Source of the DNA: Streptomyces antimycoticus
GTDB taxonomy: Bacteria > Actinomycetota > Actinomycetes > Streptomycetales > Streptomycetaceae
Assembly: GCF_005405925.1 (NCBI RefSeq)
Contig: NZ_BJHV01000001.1
Span: 8,556,001-8,620,000, forward strand
Direction of reading: 5' to 3'
Length of the DNA stretch: 64,000 nucleotides
In this document: positions 40,002 through 53,500 of the stretch, piece by piece
Layout of the letters: each line of letters begins with the position of its first letter
How positions within the stretch are numbered: the first letter of the stretch is position 1
Made by a program: the position numbers and the translations under genes
The notes under the pieces: model-generated
Databases searched by the model: none
Seen by the model: the letters and a program-made list of their open reading frames with translations, nothing else
What the model was told of the DNA's origin: nothing

Positions 40002-43000
40002 TCCGGCAACCTCCAGTCAGATTCGAGCAGTGAGAGTTCGTCGTCCGAGAGCGACACCAGGGACCGGTCGACCGTCCCGTCGTCGGGCGGCGGTGGCGCG
40101 CTCGGCGCCGGGGCCCCCTCCGGTGTGATGTCGGTGGGTGTATCGGCGACCGCCGCCATGTCCGCCGGCGTCTTGTGCCGGAACACATCGCGGGCGGTGA
40201 GGACCACACCGGCGGCCCGCAGCCGGCTGACGAGCTGGATGGAGATGATGCTGTCGCCGCCCAGGTCGAAGAAGTTGTCGTCGATGCCGATCGTGGGCAG
40301 GGCCAGGACCTCCGCCATCACGGCGCAGACCAGGGCCTCCAGCTCGGTGCGCGGCGCCCGTGACGTGGTGCCGCCGGTGAACTCCGGCGCGGGCAGCGCC
40401 CGGCGGTCGAGCTTGCCGTTCACCGTCATGGGCAGCTCGTCGAGCGGGACGAACGCGGCGGGCACCATGTACTCGGGCAGCTGCCGTTCGGCGTGGGCGC
40501 GCAGGTCGGCCACGAGGGTGCCCAGCCGGCGGGAGCCGAGGGGGTTGTTGACGTACGCGCCGGGCTCCAGCCGGGTGGCGGGAAGGTACACATCGGTCAG
40601 GGCCGGCCCGTCGGCGCCGAAGACGGCGTCGAGCCGCCCCGGGGCGCCGGAGGCGTAGGTGACCAGGACGGGCAGCCCGTGCCGCTCGGCCAGGGAGTGA
40701 AGTGTCTCCGGATCGATCCCCGGTTCGTCGGGGTGGCCCAGCGCCTCCAGGACCTCGGCGACCTGGCGCCCCTCGGTGAGGGTGTGCAGGGCGGCCTGTT
40801 CCCCGGCCAGCCGGGCGTCGGGGATGCCGGTGACCCGGATCGGCTCACCGCCGCGCTGGGCCAGATACTGTTCGAGGTCCGCCAGGTCGGTGAGGTCCAC
40901 GCCGTAGCGCAGGCGCTCGATGGCGCCGAGGTCGTGTGCGTCCACCGGGCCGGTGCGCAGCACCACGTCGAAGCGGTGGCGGGTCAGCTCGTTGTCGCCG
41001 TGGCCGCGCTTGACCCGGACGTCCACGGCCGTGTAGGCGGGGATGTCGCGGGCGACGGCCGCGAAGTACTCGGGGTCGACCAGGAGTTCCTTCTCCATCA
41101 GGATCGCCTGCTCGACCGCCCGGGACACCGCGGCCTCGTCCTGGTGCTCGGCGCGCTGCCGCAGCCGGATCGCGGTCTGGAAGGCGCGCTGGGTGCGCAG
41201 GTTGCGCTGGTCGCCGAGGAACACCGCACCCCCGGGGACCACGAGGTCCGCCAGTGACTCCAGCAGGTCGGTGAGGTAGGCGGCGTGGGGGAAGTACTGG
41301 GCGACGGAGTTGATGACGACGGTGTCGAAAAAGCCGGTGGGCAGCCCGTCCAGCTCATGCGCCGCGCTCACCCGCAGCCGTACCCGCTCCGCCAGCTCCG
41401 GCCGGGCGGCGACCTGTCGGCGCAGTACGGCGATGGCCTCGGCGGAGAAGTCCAGGCCCCAGTAGGTCTCGCAGTCACCGGCGAGCTTGGCCAGCAGCAG
41501 TCCACTGCCGACGCCGATTTCCAGCACCCGGCGGGGCCGCAGGGCACGGATCCGCTCCACGGTGGCGTCCCGCCACTCCCGCATCTCCTCGATCGGGATG
41601 TCCTCGCCGGTGTAGCTGCTGGCCCAGCCGCTGAAGTCCTCGCCGAACTCCTGTGGCCGCTCGGCCCCGTACATCAGGTCGTACACCTGCTGCCACTGGT
41701 CGATCTGCTCCTCGGCGGAGCCGGTCTCCTCCCGGGAACCGTCCAGCGCGGGCACGACGTACGCCACCAGTTGCGGATCCCCCGGATGGTCCTCCCGCAC
41801 CATCACCACGGCCTCGTCCACTTCGGGGTGGTCCCGCAGGCTGCGCTCGATCTCGTCGGTCTCGATGCGGTAGCCGCGCACCTTGACCTGGTTGTCGACC
41901 CGGCCGACGAACTCCTGCCGGCCGTCGGGGAGCCAGCGCACCAGGTCGCCGGTGCGGTACATCCGCTCGCCGGGGGTGCCGAACGGGTCGGCGACGAACC
42001 GCTCGGCCGTCAGCGCAGCCCGGTACAGATAGCCGCGGGCCAGCAGCCCGCCGGCGATGTACAGCTCGCCGGGGACACCCACCGGAACCGGTCGCAGCCG
42101 CGCGTCCAGCACATACATCCGGGTGTTCCACGCGGGGCCGCCGAGGGTCACGACGCCGGGGCGCACCTCGTCGCCCGGCGCGATCCGGTGGACGCTGCAG
42201 CCGACCGTGGTCTCGGTGGGGCCGTACTCGTTGTGCACGGTGGTCCGCGGGTTGCGGGCGCGCCAGTTGGCGAGCGCGGCGTCGGTCAGCGCCTCGCCGC
42301 CGATCACCAGGTCGTCGGCGGGGGAGAACTCCGGCGGCAGCGCGTCGAGCAGTCGCAGGTGGGTGGGCGTCACCTTCAGGAACGACAGCGGGGTGGCGGC
42401 AAGCGCCTCGACGGTCTGCCGGTCCTCCTCCATCCCGGCCATGTGCAGGCGGCCACCGGAGAGCAGCGGCCCGAACAGCGCGGTCACCGTCAGGTCGAAG
42501 GAGATCGGCGAGTGCAGCAGCGCGGTGCCGCGCAGCGCCGGATAGATGTCCAGGGCCCAGTCCAGGTATTGCAGGACGGAGGCGTGGGCCACGGCCACGC
42601 CCTTGGGGCGACCGGTCGAGCCGGAGGTGTAGATGACGTACGCGACATTGCTCCGGTGCGGCGGACGGCGCCGTTCCGCGTCGTCGAGGGCATGGCCGGG
42701 GCGCGCCGCGAGCTCCGCCCGGGTATCCGGGGCGTCGAGGTACAGCCGGGGCCGGGTATCGTCCGCGGGCAGCTGGGAGGCGCCCTGCGCGGTGCACAGC
42801 AACAGCGTGGGCCGGGCGTCGTCGAGCATGAACCGGACGCGCTCGACGGGGTGGCGCGGATCGAGCGGCAGATAGCCCGCGCCCGCCTTGAGCACCGCGA
42901 ACACCGCGACGAGTTGCTCGACCGACGCCGGGAGCGCGATCGCCACCAGCGTCTCGGGGCCGACGTCGCGCTCCACCAGCAGCCGGGCGAGCCGGTTGGC

Positions 43001-44520
43001 CTCCTGGTCGAGCGTGGCATAGTCCAGCGTGCGGTCGCCGCCGAGCAGCGCGGGGGCCGCCGGGGTGCGGGCCACCTGCTCCTCGAAGCGGCTGACCAGG
43101 GTGCCGGTGGGGGCGGGGCGCGCGGTGTCGTTCCAGTCGACCAGTATGCGGCGGCGCTCCTCCTCATCCATGATCGCGAGCGCGTCCAAGCCGCGGTCCG
43201 GGTCCTGGATCGCACTGCGCAGCAGCCGGATGAGCCGCCGGACGAAGCCTTCGACCGTCTCCGCGTCGAACAGGTCGGTGGCGTACTCCACGGACCCGTT
43301 CATGCCGGCGGGCAGACCGTCGGCGTCATGCGTCTCCGTGAAGCCGAACATGAGGTCGAAGCGGGCGACCTTCATGCCCACGAACTCCTCCTCGCCCCGC
43401 ACCTCGGGCAGGTCCACCACGGGTGTGGCGTCGTTCTGCAGCCCGAAGGCGACCTGGAACAATGGGTTGCGGGAGGGATCACGCTCGGGCTTGAGGGCGT
43501 CCACCAGCCGCTCGAACGGCATGTCCTGGTGCGCGTAGGCGGCCAGGTCGGCCCCGCGCACCCGGTCCAGCAGCTCCCGGAAGCCGGGGTTGCCCGAGGT
43601 GTCGGTGCGCAGCACCAGGGTGTTGACGAAGAACCCGACCAGGTCCTGTACGGCCTCGTCGGTGCGGCCCGCGATGGGGCTGCCCAGTGGGATGTCCGTC
43701 CCCGCCCCGAGCCGGGTCAGCAGGGTCGCGAGCCCGGCCTGGAGCACCATGAACACCGTCACCCCGCACTCGCGGGCGAGCTCGGTGAGCCCGGTGTGCG
43801 TCTCGGCGTCCACCTGGAAGACCACATCGTCGCCGCGGTAGCTGGGCACGGCCGGGCGCGGGCGGTCGGTGGGCAGGGCCAGCTGCTCGGCCGCCCCCTC
43901 CAGGGTCTCGGCCCAGAACCGCAGTTGGCGGGCGAACGGGCTGTCCGGCCCGGCCTCCTCGTCCAGCAGCTCGCTCTGCCACAGGGTGTAGTCGCCGTAC
44001 TGGACCGGAAGCGGCTCCCAGTCCGGGGCCTGGCCGTGCAGTCGCGCCGCGTAGGCGGTGCTGATGTCCCGGCACAGCGGGTCCATCGACCAGCCGTCCC
44101 CGGCGATGTGGTGCACGACCACCAGCAGCACATGCGTCCGCTCGTCCAGCCGCAGCAACTCCACGCGCAGCGGCGGGTCCACCGCCAGATCGAAGGGGCG
44201 GCGGGCGGCCTCGGTCAGCGCGTCCGCGACCCCGTCGGCGGCCACCGTGGTCACCGGCAGGTCGATCCGCAGTCCCGCGGGGTCCAGGACGCACTGCCAG
44301 GGGACGCCGGCCTCGTCGGGGAAGACCGTGCGCAGTGCCTCGTGACGGGCCATGACATCGGCCACCGCCGCGCGCAGCGCGCCGGCGTCCAGCGGACCGT
44401 GGAGCCGCATCGCGATCGGCATGTTGTACGTGGCGCTGGCACCCTCGTACCGGTCGATGAACCACAACCGCCGCTGGGCGTGGGACAGCGGCAGCCGGTC
44501 CGGATGGGACATCCGGCGCA
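39998..44520 (-). other. NRPS module 4: C-A-MT-T, N-methyl-asparagine
   Basis: C4 is L-type (HHIAGDGWS near 44089-44115). The A4 pocket from FDLTVTA (42479-42499) is D-L-T-K-V-G-E-V-G, the asparagine code with one conservative change. A methyltransferase (VLEIGVGSG near 41501-41526) follows. T4 is GGDSI, the form normally found before an epimerase, but the protein ends without one. Confidence 0.85.
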
Positions 44521-47500
44521 GCGCGGGGCGCAGCGCCGCCGTCTCCCGGCCGAACCAGGCCGCGACCCCGCCGACCGTCGGGTTCTCGAACAGGGTCCGC
44601 ACCGGCACCTCGGCCCCGAGCGTGGAACGGATGCGGCCGGCCAGCCGGCTGGCGAGCAGGGAGTGCCCGCCGAGGTGGAAGAAGTCGTCGTCCACGCCGA
44701 CCGCGGGCAGCGTGAGCACCTCGGCGAAGAGGGTGCTCAGCACCTGCTCCAGCACGGTGCGCGCGGGCCGGCCGGTCGCGGCCGGCACCTGCGGTGCGGG
44801 GAGTGCGGCTCGGTCCAGCTTGTCGTTGGGCGTCCGCGGCCACTCGGACATCGGCACGAACACCCGCGGCACCATGTGGTCCGGAAGTGCCGCGGCGGCG
44901 GTGGCGGCGACCACGTCCGCGTCGGGGCCGGGGCCGTCCTCGGCCAGCAGATAGGCGACCAGGCGCGGTTCGCCCGGCTGGTCCTCCCGTACCGTCACGA
45001 CCGCCTCGGCCACGCCCGGCGCTCCGGACAGGACGGCCTCGATCTCGGCGGGTTCGATCCGGAAGCCGCGCAGCTTCACCTGGTGGTCGGCCCGGCCGAG
45101 GAAGTCCAGTTCCCCGCCGGGGAGCCAGCGCACCAGGTCGCCGGTGCGGTACATGCGAGCTCCGGGCGGACCGAAGGGGTCGGCGACGAACCGGTCGGCG
45201 GTCAGGTCCGGACGGCCCCAGTAGCCGCGGGCCAGCGGCAGGCCCGCGATGTACAGCTCGCCGGTGACACCGGCCGGGGCCGGGGCCAGCGTGCTGTCCA
45301 GGACCCGCACCCGGGCGTGCGGGATGGGGCGGCCGATGGATGGGCGGCCGCCGGTCAGCGGGTCGCTGACGGTCGCGCAGACCGTGGTCTCGGTGGGCCC
45401 GTACGCGTTGATCATGGTGCGGCCGGGGGCCCAGCGGGCGACGAGATCGGCGCCGGTGGCCTCGCCCGCCACCACCAGGGCGGTCAGGCTGGGCAGATCC
45501 TCCTCGCCCACCGCCCGAGCGGGGTCGGCGGGATGGTGGCGTGGGTGACCCGGTGCTGGGCGATCAGTTCGAGGAGCGCGGGCCCCGGCAGCAGTCGGTG
45601 CTTGGGAGCGAGCACCAGGGTGGCGCCCGTCAGCAGCGCCATGCACACCTCCCACACGGAGGCGTCGAAGCTCGGCGAGGCGAACTGCAGCACCCGGCTG
45701 CCGGGGCCCGCGCCGAGCCGGCGGGTGTGCAGATCGGCGAGTGCGGCCAGCGCGGTGTGGGTGACGACGACGCCCTTGGGGCGACCGGTGGACCCCGACG
45801 TGTAGATCATGTAGGCGGCGTTGGCGGTGGCCAGGGCGCCGGCCCGGTCGTCGTCTCCGAGGTCGGTGTCGGACGCCGCGGCGAGCGCGTCCGCGACCGC
45901 CGGGTCGTCCAGGCACAGCCGCGGCAGCACATCGGCGGGCGGCAGCGGGTCCTGGACGGTGTCGGCGGTGATGACGAGGACCGGACGCGCGTCGTCGAGC
46001 ATGAAGGCGATGCGCTCATGCGGGTAGTCGGTGTCGACCGGCAGGTACGCGGCCCCGGCCTTCGCCACCGCCAGTACCGCGGTGATCCAGGCGACGGACC
46101 GGGGCAGGGCCACCGCCACGAACCGCTCGGGCCCGGCGCCCATCGCCACCAGGCGCCGGGCGAGCCGGTTGGCGTGCCGGTTCAGCTCGTCATAGCTCAG
46201 CTCCTGGTCCTCCCAGCGGACCGCGCACGCCTGGGGCGCGCGGGCGGCCACCTGCTCGAACAGCGCGGCCAGATGGCCGTCCGCCACCGGCTCGTCCGGA
46301 CCGCTGCCGACCGAGAGCAGCGCCTGGCGCTCGCCGTCGGCGAGCAGGTCCAGCCGTCCCACCCGGGCCTCGGGCCGGGTGGCGAACGCGGACACCGCCC
46401 GGGCCAGCCGGTCCAGCATGGCCCGGGCCCCCGCCGCATCCAGCACATCGGGCTGATAGGTGATGCGCAGCTCCAGCCGCTCCCCGGGGAAGGCGTGGAA
46501 GACGAACGGGTAGTGGCTGGCGTCGGTGCTCTCCGCGGACGTCACCTCGAGACCGGTCGCGCCGAGGTCGGGCAGCGCCTGCTGCAGCGGGAAGTTCTGG
46601 AACGAGATGACGGTGTCGAACAACTCGCGCCGCCCCGCGGCCCGCTGGATGTCGGCCAGCCCCAGGTGATGGTGGTCCAGCAACCGCACCTGCCGCTCCT
46701 GGAGCAGCTTGGCCGTCTCCACTAGGGTCTGCTCGGGGCGCACCGCCGCCCGCACCGGAATGGTGTTGATGAACATGCCCAGCATGTCCTCCACACCGGG
46801 CAACTGCGCCGGACGGCCGGAGACGGTCGTGCCGAACACCACGTCGCTCTGCCCGGTGGCCCGTGCGATCAGCACGGCGAGCGCCGACTGCACCACCGTG
46901 TTCAGGGTCAGGCCGAACGTCCGGGCGGTGGCCGTCAGCGCGGCCGTCGTCTCCTCGGGCAGCTCGGCGGTGAGCCGCTCCGGGACCACGACCGCACCGG
47001 ACCGCTCCCCGGGCGCCAGCACCGTGGCGTCCCCCAGACCGGCCAGTTCCTCGCTCCAGGCGCGCTCGGCCGCCGCCCGGTCCTGCCGGCCCAGCCAGTC
47101 CAGATAGTCCCGGTAGGCGAACGGCGGCCGTACGGCACTGTCACCGCCGTACAGCGCGAACAGCTCGGCGAAGAGCATCGGCATCGACCAGCCGTCCACC
47201 AGCATGTGGTGGTTGGTGAACAGCAGCGCGCGGCGGTCGGGGCCCAGCGTTACGACCGTGAAGCGCAGCAGTGGTGCGTTGCCCAGGTCGAAGCGGTGGC
47301 CGCGCTCCCGCTCCACCAGCCCCGCCAGCCGGCTCTCGCGTTCGGTTGGCGCGCAGCCGGACAGGTCCACCTCCGTCCACGGCAGCTCGACCGCGTCCAC
47401 GACCACGCCGACGGTCTCCCGCAGCCCGTCCTGCCGGAACTCGGTGCGCAGCAGCGGATGGCGGCGGATCAGCTCGTCCCACGCGGTGCGCAGCCGCGTC

Positions 47501-50500
47501 GTGTCCAGCGGGCCGCGCACCTCCAGGGTGAGCAGCGAGGTGTACAGGTCGACCTGGCCCTCGCTCAGCTGACTCTGGAACATCAGGCCCTGCTGCAGCG
47601 GGGCGAGCGGCACCACGTCCACCAGCGTGGGCCTGGCGGCCTCCAGCCGCTCCACCTCGTGCTGGGACAGCGACACCAGCGGGAAGTCGGACGGGGTGCG
47701 GCCGCCCGCGCCGGGCCGGGCGGCGTAGGCGGCGAGCGCTTCCACCGACCGCAGCCAGGCCTGCGACAGCTCCCGCACGTCCGCTTCGGACAGCAGCTCG
47801 CCCGCCCAGGTCCAGGTGGCCACCAGCGTGGGGCCCTCCGGCTGGTCCTGGGTGACCAGGGTGAGGTCGAGGGCGTGCTCCAGCGGCATCTGCGGGTCGG
47901 CCCCGCCGAGCGGCCCGGCGGCGCCGACCGGCGCCCAGTCCTCGTCCGTGCGCCCGGCGGTGAACCGGCCCAGATAGTTGAACCCCCACCCGGCGCGCGG
48001 CAGTTCGGCCAGCGTCGCGGCGGTGCGCGAATTGAGGTACCGCAGCAGGCCGTAGCCGGCGCCGTCGCCGGGGACGGCCCGGATCTGCTCCTTGATCCGC
48101 TTGACCGCCTGGCCGAGGGAGGGGCCGCCGGCCGTGGCGTCCGCCCAGTCCAGCGGTCCGGGGTCGAGCCGCACCGGGTGCTGCTCGGTGAACCAGCCGA
48201 CCGTACGGGACAGATCGGCGCCCTCCAGCAGGTCGTGCCGGCCGTGGCTCTCCACGTCCACCAGCGGACCGTCCGGGTGCTGGCCCCGCCGTCGCCGCCA
48301 GTCGGCGACGGCGACCGCGAACCCGGCCAGCAGCACCTCGTTCACCCCGGTGGCGAAGGCGGTGGGCAGCGTGGTGAGCAGCGGCGCGGTGTGCGCGGCG
48401 GACACGGTCACGGTCAGGGTGCGGGCCGTGGCGGCCACGTCCCGGGCCGGGTCCAGCGGACGGTCGGCCACCGGCAGGTCCGGGGTGCGCAACAGCCCCG
48501 TCCACACCTCCAGCTCCCGCTCCACCTCCGGGGTGTGCGCCAGCGCGGCCAGGCCGGTGGCCCAGGTCCGCAGCGAGGTGGTGGCCGGCGGGAGCTGGGC
48601 CCGCCGGCCGGCGGCCCGCGCCTGCCAGGCCAGGGCCAGATCCTCCAGCAGGATCCGCCAGGACACCCCGTCGACGGCCAGGTGGTGCACGCTCAGCAGC
48701 AGCCGCCCGGCACGCTCGGGGCCGGCGTCGAACCACACGGCGTCCAGGACGGTGCCCGCCGCCGGGTCCAGCCGGGCCCGCGCCTGCGGCAGCTCCGTGC
48801 GCAGCGCGGTGGCGAAGGCATCCTCGTACGGGTCGGCGCCTCCGTCCGCTCCGGCCGCCGTGACCTCGACCGCGGTCAGCAGCGGAGCGGCGGACACCCG
48901 GCCGGGTTCGCGTACGGTCAGCCGCCAGTCGCCGTCCCCGGTGTCCAGCCGCAGTCGCAGCGCGTCATGGTGGTCCACGAGAGCCTGCAGGACCTCGGTG
49001 AGCGCCTCCGCGGTGGAGCCCGCGGGCACCGTCACCACGAACGCCTGGTGGAAGCCGTCGACGGGGCCGCCGAGTTCGCGCTGCGCCGCGACGATCGGGG
49101 TGAGCGGCAGCTCACCCGAGGCCGACGGGCCAGGGGTGTCGGCCGTCTCGTCCGCGGTCACCGGTGTGGCCGCGGCCGCCAGGGCCGCCACGGTGCGGCG
49201 GGTGAAGACATCGCGCGGGCTTACGCCCAGCCCGGCCCGGCGGGCCCGGCTGACCAGCTGGATGGAGATGATGCTGTCGCCGCCGAGGGCGAAGAAGTCG
49301 TCATCGGCACCGACCGCGGGCAACCCCAGCACCTCGGCGAACAGTGCGCACAGCGTGTGCTCGGCCGGGGTGGCCGCGGGCCGCGAGGACGCCGCGGCGG
49401 CGAAGTCGGGCGCGGGCAGGGCGCCGGTGTCCAGTTTGCCGTTCGCGGTCAGCGGCAGCTCGGCCATCGGTACCACCGCGGCCGGAACCATGTACTCCGG
49501 CAGTGTCCGGGCGAGATGCTCGCGCAGCTCCGCCGGGTCGCAGGGGCCCGCGGCGGCGACGGCGTACGCCACCAGCCGGGTCACGCCCGGCGTGTCGCTA
49601 CGGGCCACCACGGCGGCCCGGGTCACCGAGGGGTGACCGGTGAGCGCCGCCTCGATCTCACCGAGCTCGATGCGGTGCCCGCGGACCTTGACCTGCTCGT
49701 CCGCGCGGCCGAGGAACTCGATCTGGCCCTCGGCCGACCAGCGCACCACATCGCCGGTCCGGTACATCCGGCCGCCCGGGGCGAACGGATCGGCGACGAA
49801 CCGGTCCGCCGTGAGCGCCGGCCGCCCGGCATAGCCGCGCGCCAGCTGCGGCCCGGAAAGATACAGCTCCCCGGGGGCGCCCGGGGGCACCGGCCGCAGC
49901 GCGTCGTCCAGGACGTACGCCCGCGCACCGCGCAGCGGCCGCCCGACCACGGGGTGTTCCGCGGCCGCCAGCGGAGCCGACAGGGCGTCGATCGTGAACT
50001 CGGTGGGACCGTAGAAGTTGTGCGCGGCGGTCGCCGGGGCCGCCGCGCGCAGCCGGCCCCACAGGTCCGGACCGAGCGCCTCGCCGCCGAGCATCAGCAC
50101 CGCGGGCGCCGCGTCGGCCTCCAGCAGGCCCGCGTCCAGCAGCCGCGCGGCGTAGGAGGGGGTGATGTCGAGGAAGTCGACGCGGTGCGCGGCGACGTAC
50201 GCCACCAGGGCCCGTGGATCGCGGCGCGTGTCGTCGTCCACCACGTGCAGTTCATGGCCCGCGAGCATCCACAGCACCCCGTCGAAGGAGGTGTCGAACG
50301 ACAGCGACGCGGTCATCGCGGCCCGGAAGCGGCGTCCCCCCGCGGCCGCCACCGCGGGCTCGATCAGGTCGCGCCGGTGGGCCGCGAACAGGCTGACCAG
50401 GTTGCGGTGTTCGACCCCCACGCCCTTGGGCACACCGGTGGAGCCGGAGGTGTGGATGAGGTAGGCCAGGTTCTCCGGCCGCACCGGGCCGCCGCGCTCC

Positions 50501-53500
50501 TCGTCGGCCAGGGCCCGCCCGGGCAGCGCGGACAGTTCGGCCGCGGTCCGTGGGTCGTCGAGGACGACCAGGGGCGCGCCGGTGAGGGCCGGGGCCAGTC
50601 CGGTCGCGGTCACGACCGCGGCCGGGGCGGTGTCCTCGATCACGAAGCGGATCCGCCCGGCCGGAAGCCCGGGGTCGATGGGGAGGTACGCCGCGCCCGC
50701 CTTGAGCACCGCGAACATGGCGACGATCGCGTCCACGCCGCGGGGCAGCAGCAGCCCGACCGTGTGCTCGGGCCCGGCGCCCCGGGCGGCCAGGAGCCGG
50801 GCGAGCCGGTTGGCCCGCTCGTCGAGCTGGGCGTAGGTCAGCGTGCCGCCCTCGCCGACCAGCGCCGTGCGGTCCGGGGTCCGGGCGGCGGCATCCTCCA
50901 GCAGCCCGCCGACGGTGCCGGCCGCCGCCGAGGCGGCCGCGCCCCGGCCCCAGCCGAGGACGGTGCGCTGCGCGGCGGGGCCCAGCAGCCGCACCCGGCC
51001 CACCGGCTGCTCCAGGTCGTCGGCGAGGCGCGCCAGGACGTGGTGCAGGCAGGACGCGACGGTGCGCACCTGGTCGGCGGTGAACACATCGGTGCGGTGG
51101 CCCAGGCGCAGCCGCAGCGCGTCGCCCGTCATCACCGCGATGCTCAGCGGGTAGTGGGTGTCGTCGCGGCCGTCGATGCCCGCCACGTGCCAGGCGCCGT
51201 CGGCCGTCCGCAGCGATTCGGGTGGGAACGGATAGTTCTCGATCACCAGCAGGGTGTCGAACAGCTCGCCCACCCCGCCCAGACGCTGGACCTGCGCCAG
51301 CGGCAGATGGTGATGGGCGGTCAGCTCCGCCTGCTCCTGCTGCAGCCGCTCCAGCAGGGCGCGTACGGGCTCGTCCGGGCGGAACCTCGCCCGCACCGGG
51401 AGGGTGTTGATGAACAGGCCCACCATCGACTCGACGCCGTCGACCTCCGCGGGCCGCCCGGCGACGGTGCCGCCGAAGACCACGTCCCGCGACCCGGTCA
51501 GGGCGCCCAGGACGATCGCCCACGCACCCTGCACCACCGTGCCCAGGGTGATGCCATGGCGGCGGCCCGCGGCCTCCAGGGCAGCGGTGAGCGGTGCGCC
51601 GAGGTCCACGGCCAGCTCCTCGACGGCTCCGCCGGCGGGCGGGGCGTCCGCCGGGGCGAGCCGCGTCGGCCCCGGCAGATCCGCCAGCGCCGCCCGCCAG
51701 GCCGCCTCGGCCGCCCCCCGGTCCTGGCCGCGCAGCCAGTCGAGATACCGGTGGTAGGGCACGGCCGGGGGCGTGGCCGAGCCGGCCCGCGCCCCTTCCG
51801 CGGCGTACGCGGAGAGGATGTCGCGCAGCAGCAGCGGCACCGACCAGCCGTCCAGCAGCAGGTGGTGATGGCGGAAGACCAGGATGTGCCGGTCCTCGCC
51901 GGTGCGCGCCAGCAGGAACTGGAACAGCGGCGGCCGGTCCGGGGCGAACCGCGGCTGCTCGGCCGACACCCGCTCCAGCTCCGCCGCCCGCGCCCGCTCG
52001 TCCAGATGGCGCAGGTCGATCCGGTGCCAGGGCACCGTGAACGCCCGGGGCACGAACTGCACCGGCACTCCGGACCCGTCGTCCCAGAAGCCCGCGCGCA
52101 GCTGGGGGTGGCGGCGCAGCGTGGCCTCCACCGCCCGCCGCAGCCGCTCCGGGTCGACCGTGCCCTCGAGCGTGAAGCGGAACTGGACGGTGTACGCGTC
52201 GGGCTGCTCGGTGTCGTAGGCGGCGTGGAACAGCAGGCCCCGCTGGAGCGGGGCGAGCGGCAGCACGTCGGCGAGCGGACCCGACTCGGCCGCCAGCGTG
52301 TCGAGCTGGTCCTGCGTCAGCCCGGCCAGGGGGACGTCGGCGGGTACGAGGCCGTCGTTGCCGGGGCGGGCGGCATGGGCGGCCAGGCCGTCCAGCGCCC
52401 GGCGCCACCTCTGGGCGAGCGCCTCCAGCGCCGCCTCGTCCAGGACGCCGTCGGGCCAGGACAGCACCGCGGTGAGCGCGGGCCCGCCGGCCCCGTCCTG
52501 GGCCACCACGTCGACCTGCAGGGCATGCGAGACCGGCATCGCCGGGTCGTCGCCCCCGCCGAACCCCTCCAGGCCGGGCAGCGGCGTCCAGGGCCGCCCG
52601 GGGTCGGCCGCACCGAACCGGCCCAGGTAGTTGAAGAGGATCTGCGGGCGGGCCCCGTCGTCCGGCAGGGTGCCCGACGGGGCCAGATAGCGCAGTACGC
52701 CGTAGCCGACGCCGCCGTCCGGGACCTCCCGCAGCCGCTCCTTGACCTCCCGCAGTGCCCGGCCGGCGGCCGCGCCACCCGCGGCGAGCTCAGCGAAGTC
52801 CAGGGCGCCCAGGCCGAGGCGGACCGGGAAGAGGGCCGTCAGCCAGCCCACCGTGCGGGTCAGGTCGGCCCCGTCGGCCAGCGCGTCGCGGCCGTGGCCC
52901 TCCAGGTCCAGCAGCACCTCCGGCGCCGCGCCGCCGTGCTCCCGACGCCAGTCGGCGACCGCGGCGGCGAACCCGGCCAGCAGCACCTCACGCACCCCGG
53001 TGTGGAACGCGGCCGGGACCGTGGTCAGCACGGACTCGGCCAGACCGGCGGGCAGCGTGACCGTCAGCTGCCGCCGCGCCCCGGCCACGTCGGCCGCCGG
53101 GTCCAGCGGCCGGGCCCCCAGGGTCGGCTCCTCGGCGGCGGTCAGCACCGTCCGCCAGTACGCCGCCTCCCCGTCCCGGGCGCCGGTCGCCGCCTGCTCG
53201 GCCAGCAGTCCGGCGAAACGGCGCAGCGAGGTGCCCGCGGGTGCGGGCCGCGGGTCGCGGCCCTCGCGGACCGCGGTGAAGGCGGCGGCCAGATCGGGCA
53301 GCAGGACGCGCCAGGAGACTCCGTCGATCACCAGGTGGTGGACGGCCAGCACCATCCGCCCGGGCCGGTCGTCCCCCGCGTCGCACCACACCGCCCGCAG
53401 CATCGCCGCGGCGCGCGGGGCCAGCCCGTCCACCGCGGCGCGCACCGCGTGCGCGGTCGCCTCGGCCGGTGCGTCGGCGTCGGCGAGCGGCACCCGCCGC

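Noticed and set aside
24192..40658. Very long plus-strand open frame (5488 codons) opposite NRPS 2, and similar ones at 21420-23441, 41285-45805 and 47206-55728
   Set aside because: These lie antisense to clear NRPS domains. High GC at third positions removes stops from the opposite frame; the translations are low-complexity (rich in Gly, Arg, Gln, Val) with no motifs.
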